Of a stretch of 7,771 nt of DNA, positions 6,175-7,771 are shown piece by piece. The notes under the pieces are model-generated. The model saw nothing but the letters and a program-made list of their open reading frames with translations, had not been told where the DNA came from and made no database searches. This DNA is from Actinomycetota bacterium. GTDB lineage: Bacteria > Actinomycetota > UBA4738. Numbering within the stretch: the stretch's first letter is position 1; each line of letters begins with the position of its first letter. The translations under genes and the position numbers were made by a program. The DNA lies in NCBI GenBank assembly GCA_005888465.1, contig VAYJ01000136.1:537-8307 (forward strand), given 5' to 3'.

Positions 6175-6549
6175 ATGCTTCGGCGCGTGCAGCGCTTCCT
6201 CATCAGGTGGGTGAGCCTCTCGGTCGCCTTCGCGGTGACCGATGCGATCCTCCCCGGGCTTCGCGTCACGGGCGGCTTCTTCGCGGTGATCGGCGTCGCG
6301 GCCATCTTCGGGATCGTGAACGCCGTGCTCGGCACGATCCTGAAGATCCTCACGCTCCCGCTCACGATCCTGACGCTCGGCCTCTTCGCTCTGGTCGTGA
6401 ACGCACTGATGCTCGAGATCACCGCGGGCATCACCTCGCGGCTCACCGTGAGCTCGTTCTGGCTCGCCGTCCTCGCCGCCCTCATCATCACGGTGGTCTC
6501 GGCGATCGTGAACCGCGCGATCGCCGGGCCCCGGCGCGCTCGCGCGTAG
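6175..6549 (+). CDS. Phage holin 4_2 / YvlD-type small integral membrane protein
   Basis: 124 residues, ATG 6175 to TAG 6547-6549. The protein is almost entirely hydrophobic with about four transmembrane segments: around residues 9-27, GGFFAVIGVAAIFGIVNAVL, ILTLPLTILTLGLFALVVNA, and FWLAVLAALIITVVSAIV. The core LTLPLTILTLGLFALVVNALML is the hallmark of the Phage_holin_4_2/YvlD family, which despite its name is widespread in bacterial chromosomes and mostly of unknown function. The C-terminus is Arg-rich (GPRRARA), probably cytoplasmic. No strong Shine-Dalgarno sequence precedes ATG 6175; GTG 6187 is an alternative start that removes four residues. The gene diverges from the broken aquaporin, and the 33-base gap must hold both 5' regions. 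It is not obviously part of a phage or lysis module. Confidence 0.8.
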   Translation: MLRRVQRFLIRWVSLSVAFAVTDAILPGLRVTGGFFAVIGVAAIFGIVNAVLGTILKILTLPLTILTLGLFALVVNALMLEITAGITSRLTVSSFWLAVLAALIITVVSAIVNRAIAGPRRARA

Positions 6550-6590
6550 CCCGCTCCTCGTCCGATCGCCGTACCCTTGGAGGCTCCTCA

Positions 6591-6595
6591 GGAGG
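6591..6595 (+). promoter_or_regulatory. Shine-Dalgarno sequence of the ABC ATPase gene
   Basis: GGAGG followed by TCACA and GTG 6601: near-ideal spacing. It fixes the start at the GTG rather than the upstream in-frame TTG at 6577. Confidence 0.85.
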
Positions 6596-6600
6596 TCACA

Positions 6601-7368
<768 letters not shown>

Positions 7369-7372
7369 CGCC

Positions 7373-7771
7373 ATGTGGCGAACGACGATCAAGGGGCTCC
7401 TCGCCCACAAGGTCCGGCTCGCGCTCACGGCGCTCGCGGTCGTGCTGGGGGTCGGGTTCGTCGTCGGCACCTACGTGCTCACCGACACGATCAACAGGGC
7501 GTTCGACAACCTCTTCCAGGACATCGACCGGGGCGTCGCCGTGCAGGTCCAGAGCGTGCCCGCGTTCACCGCGAACGGGCCGGCCGGGGGAAACAACAGC
7601 CAGGGCGGACAGGGCGAGCGAGTGCCGGCGTCGCTGCTGGACACGATCCGTGCCGTCCCCGGCGTACGGGACGCCGAGGGCGGGCTCGCCGGCTACGCCC
7701 AGCTCGTCGGCAAGGACGGGAAGGCGATCACGACGGGAGGCGCGCCGACGCTCGGCGTGTCGTGGGTGAAC
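7373..7771 (+). CDS. FtsX/MacB-like ABC transporter permease, N-terminal part
   Basis: Starts at ATG 7373 and runs off the window end; 133 residues are visible. The N-terminus MWRTTIKGLLAHKVRL is followed by a transmembrane helix (ALTALAVVLGVGFVVGTYVL) and the TDTINRAFDNLF segment typical of actinobacterial FtsX-like permeases. After that comes the start of the extracytoplasmic MacB periplasmic-core-like domain (VAVQVQSVPAF, then VPASLLDTIRAVPGVRDAEG). A low-complexity Gly/Asn/Gln insert (GPAGGNNSQGGQGE, about residues 69-82) lies in this domain and is probably a flexible surface loop. The gene follows the ATPase stop by 4 bases with no strong Shine-Dalgarno sequence, so translation is likely coupled. 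The remaining transmembrane helices lie beyond the window. Confidence 0.88.
   Translation, partial: MWRTTIKGLLAHKVRLALTALAVVLGVGFVVGTYVLTDTINRAFDNLFQDIDRGVAVQVQSVPAFTANGPAGGNNSQGGQGERVPASLLDTIRAVPGVRDAEGGLAGYAQLVGKDGKAITTGGAPTLGVSWVN

Noticed and set aside
6577..6600. Upstream TTG start for the ABC ATPase
   Set aside because: The ideal GGAGG lies inside this stretch, 5 bases before GTG 6601, so translation should begin at 6601.

Overview
The window is GC-rich, with strong G/C preference at third codon positions. It looks like a chromosomal segment of an actinobacterium (Actinomycetota), probably an uncultivated or environmental lineage. The best lineage clue is the final ABC-transporter pair, whose permease begins MWRTTIKGLLAHKVRLALTA, a style typical of actinobacterial FtsX/MacB-like permeases. 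There are no rRNA or tRNA genes, insertion sequences, CRISPR arrays or phage modules.

Layout, left to right: (1) the 3' end of a phosphoesterase/acid-phosphatase-like gene (+, 1-411). (2) A compact leftward three-gene unit: SRPBCC-domain protein (1303-1767), MerB (organomercurial lyase)-like gene (611-1291), and a 62-residue unknown (426-614). (3) A 347-base divergent intergenic region containing a strong hairpin. (4) A large secreted protein (+, 2115-5492) with Asp-box propeller repeats, an IPT/TIG domain and a PLL-like C-terminal propeller. (5) A leftward aquaporin gene broken by a frameshift (5499-6141). (6) A small YvlD/phage-holin-4_2-type membrane protein (+, 6175-6549). (7) An ABC-transporter ATPase (+, 6601-7368) followed by the start of its FtsX-like permease (7373 to the window end).

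The most important observation is in the MerB-like gene. Its reading frame contains one in-frame UGA (839-841). The frame continues for 75 more codons that complete the family's C-terminal region. From the spacing of the other catalytic residues (C90, D93), the UGA falls where MerB has its second mercury-binding cysteine (Cys159 of E. coli plasmid MerB). Twelve bases downstream of the UGA is a perfect 7-bp stem capped by GGUC, the same apical tetraloop sequence as in the E. coli fdhF SECIS. The gene is therefore best read as a selenoprotein: a MerB-family enzyme with selenocysteine at a catalytic, mercury-binding position. A conventional reading would split it into a truncated 150-aa protein plus a separate 73-aa ORF. 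The selenocysteine machinery (selA, selB, selC, selD) is not in this window, so the call rests on sequence logic and needs a genome-level check.

The SRPBCC gene lies 11 bases upstream of the MerB-like gene, and the 62-aa ORF overlaps its stop codon by 4 bases. The three are probably co-transcribed and may act together. No merR, merA or merT is visible nearby, so the substrate of the lyase-like protein remains open.
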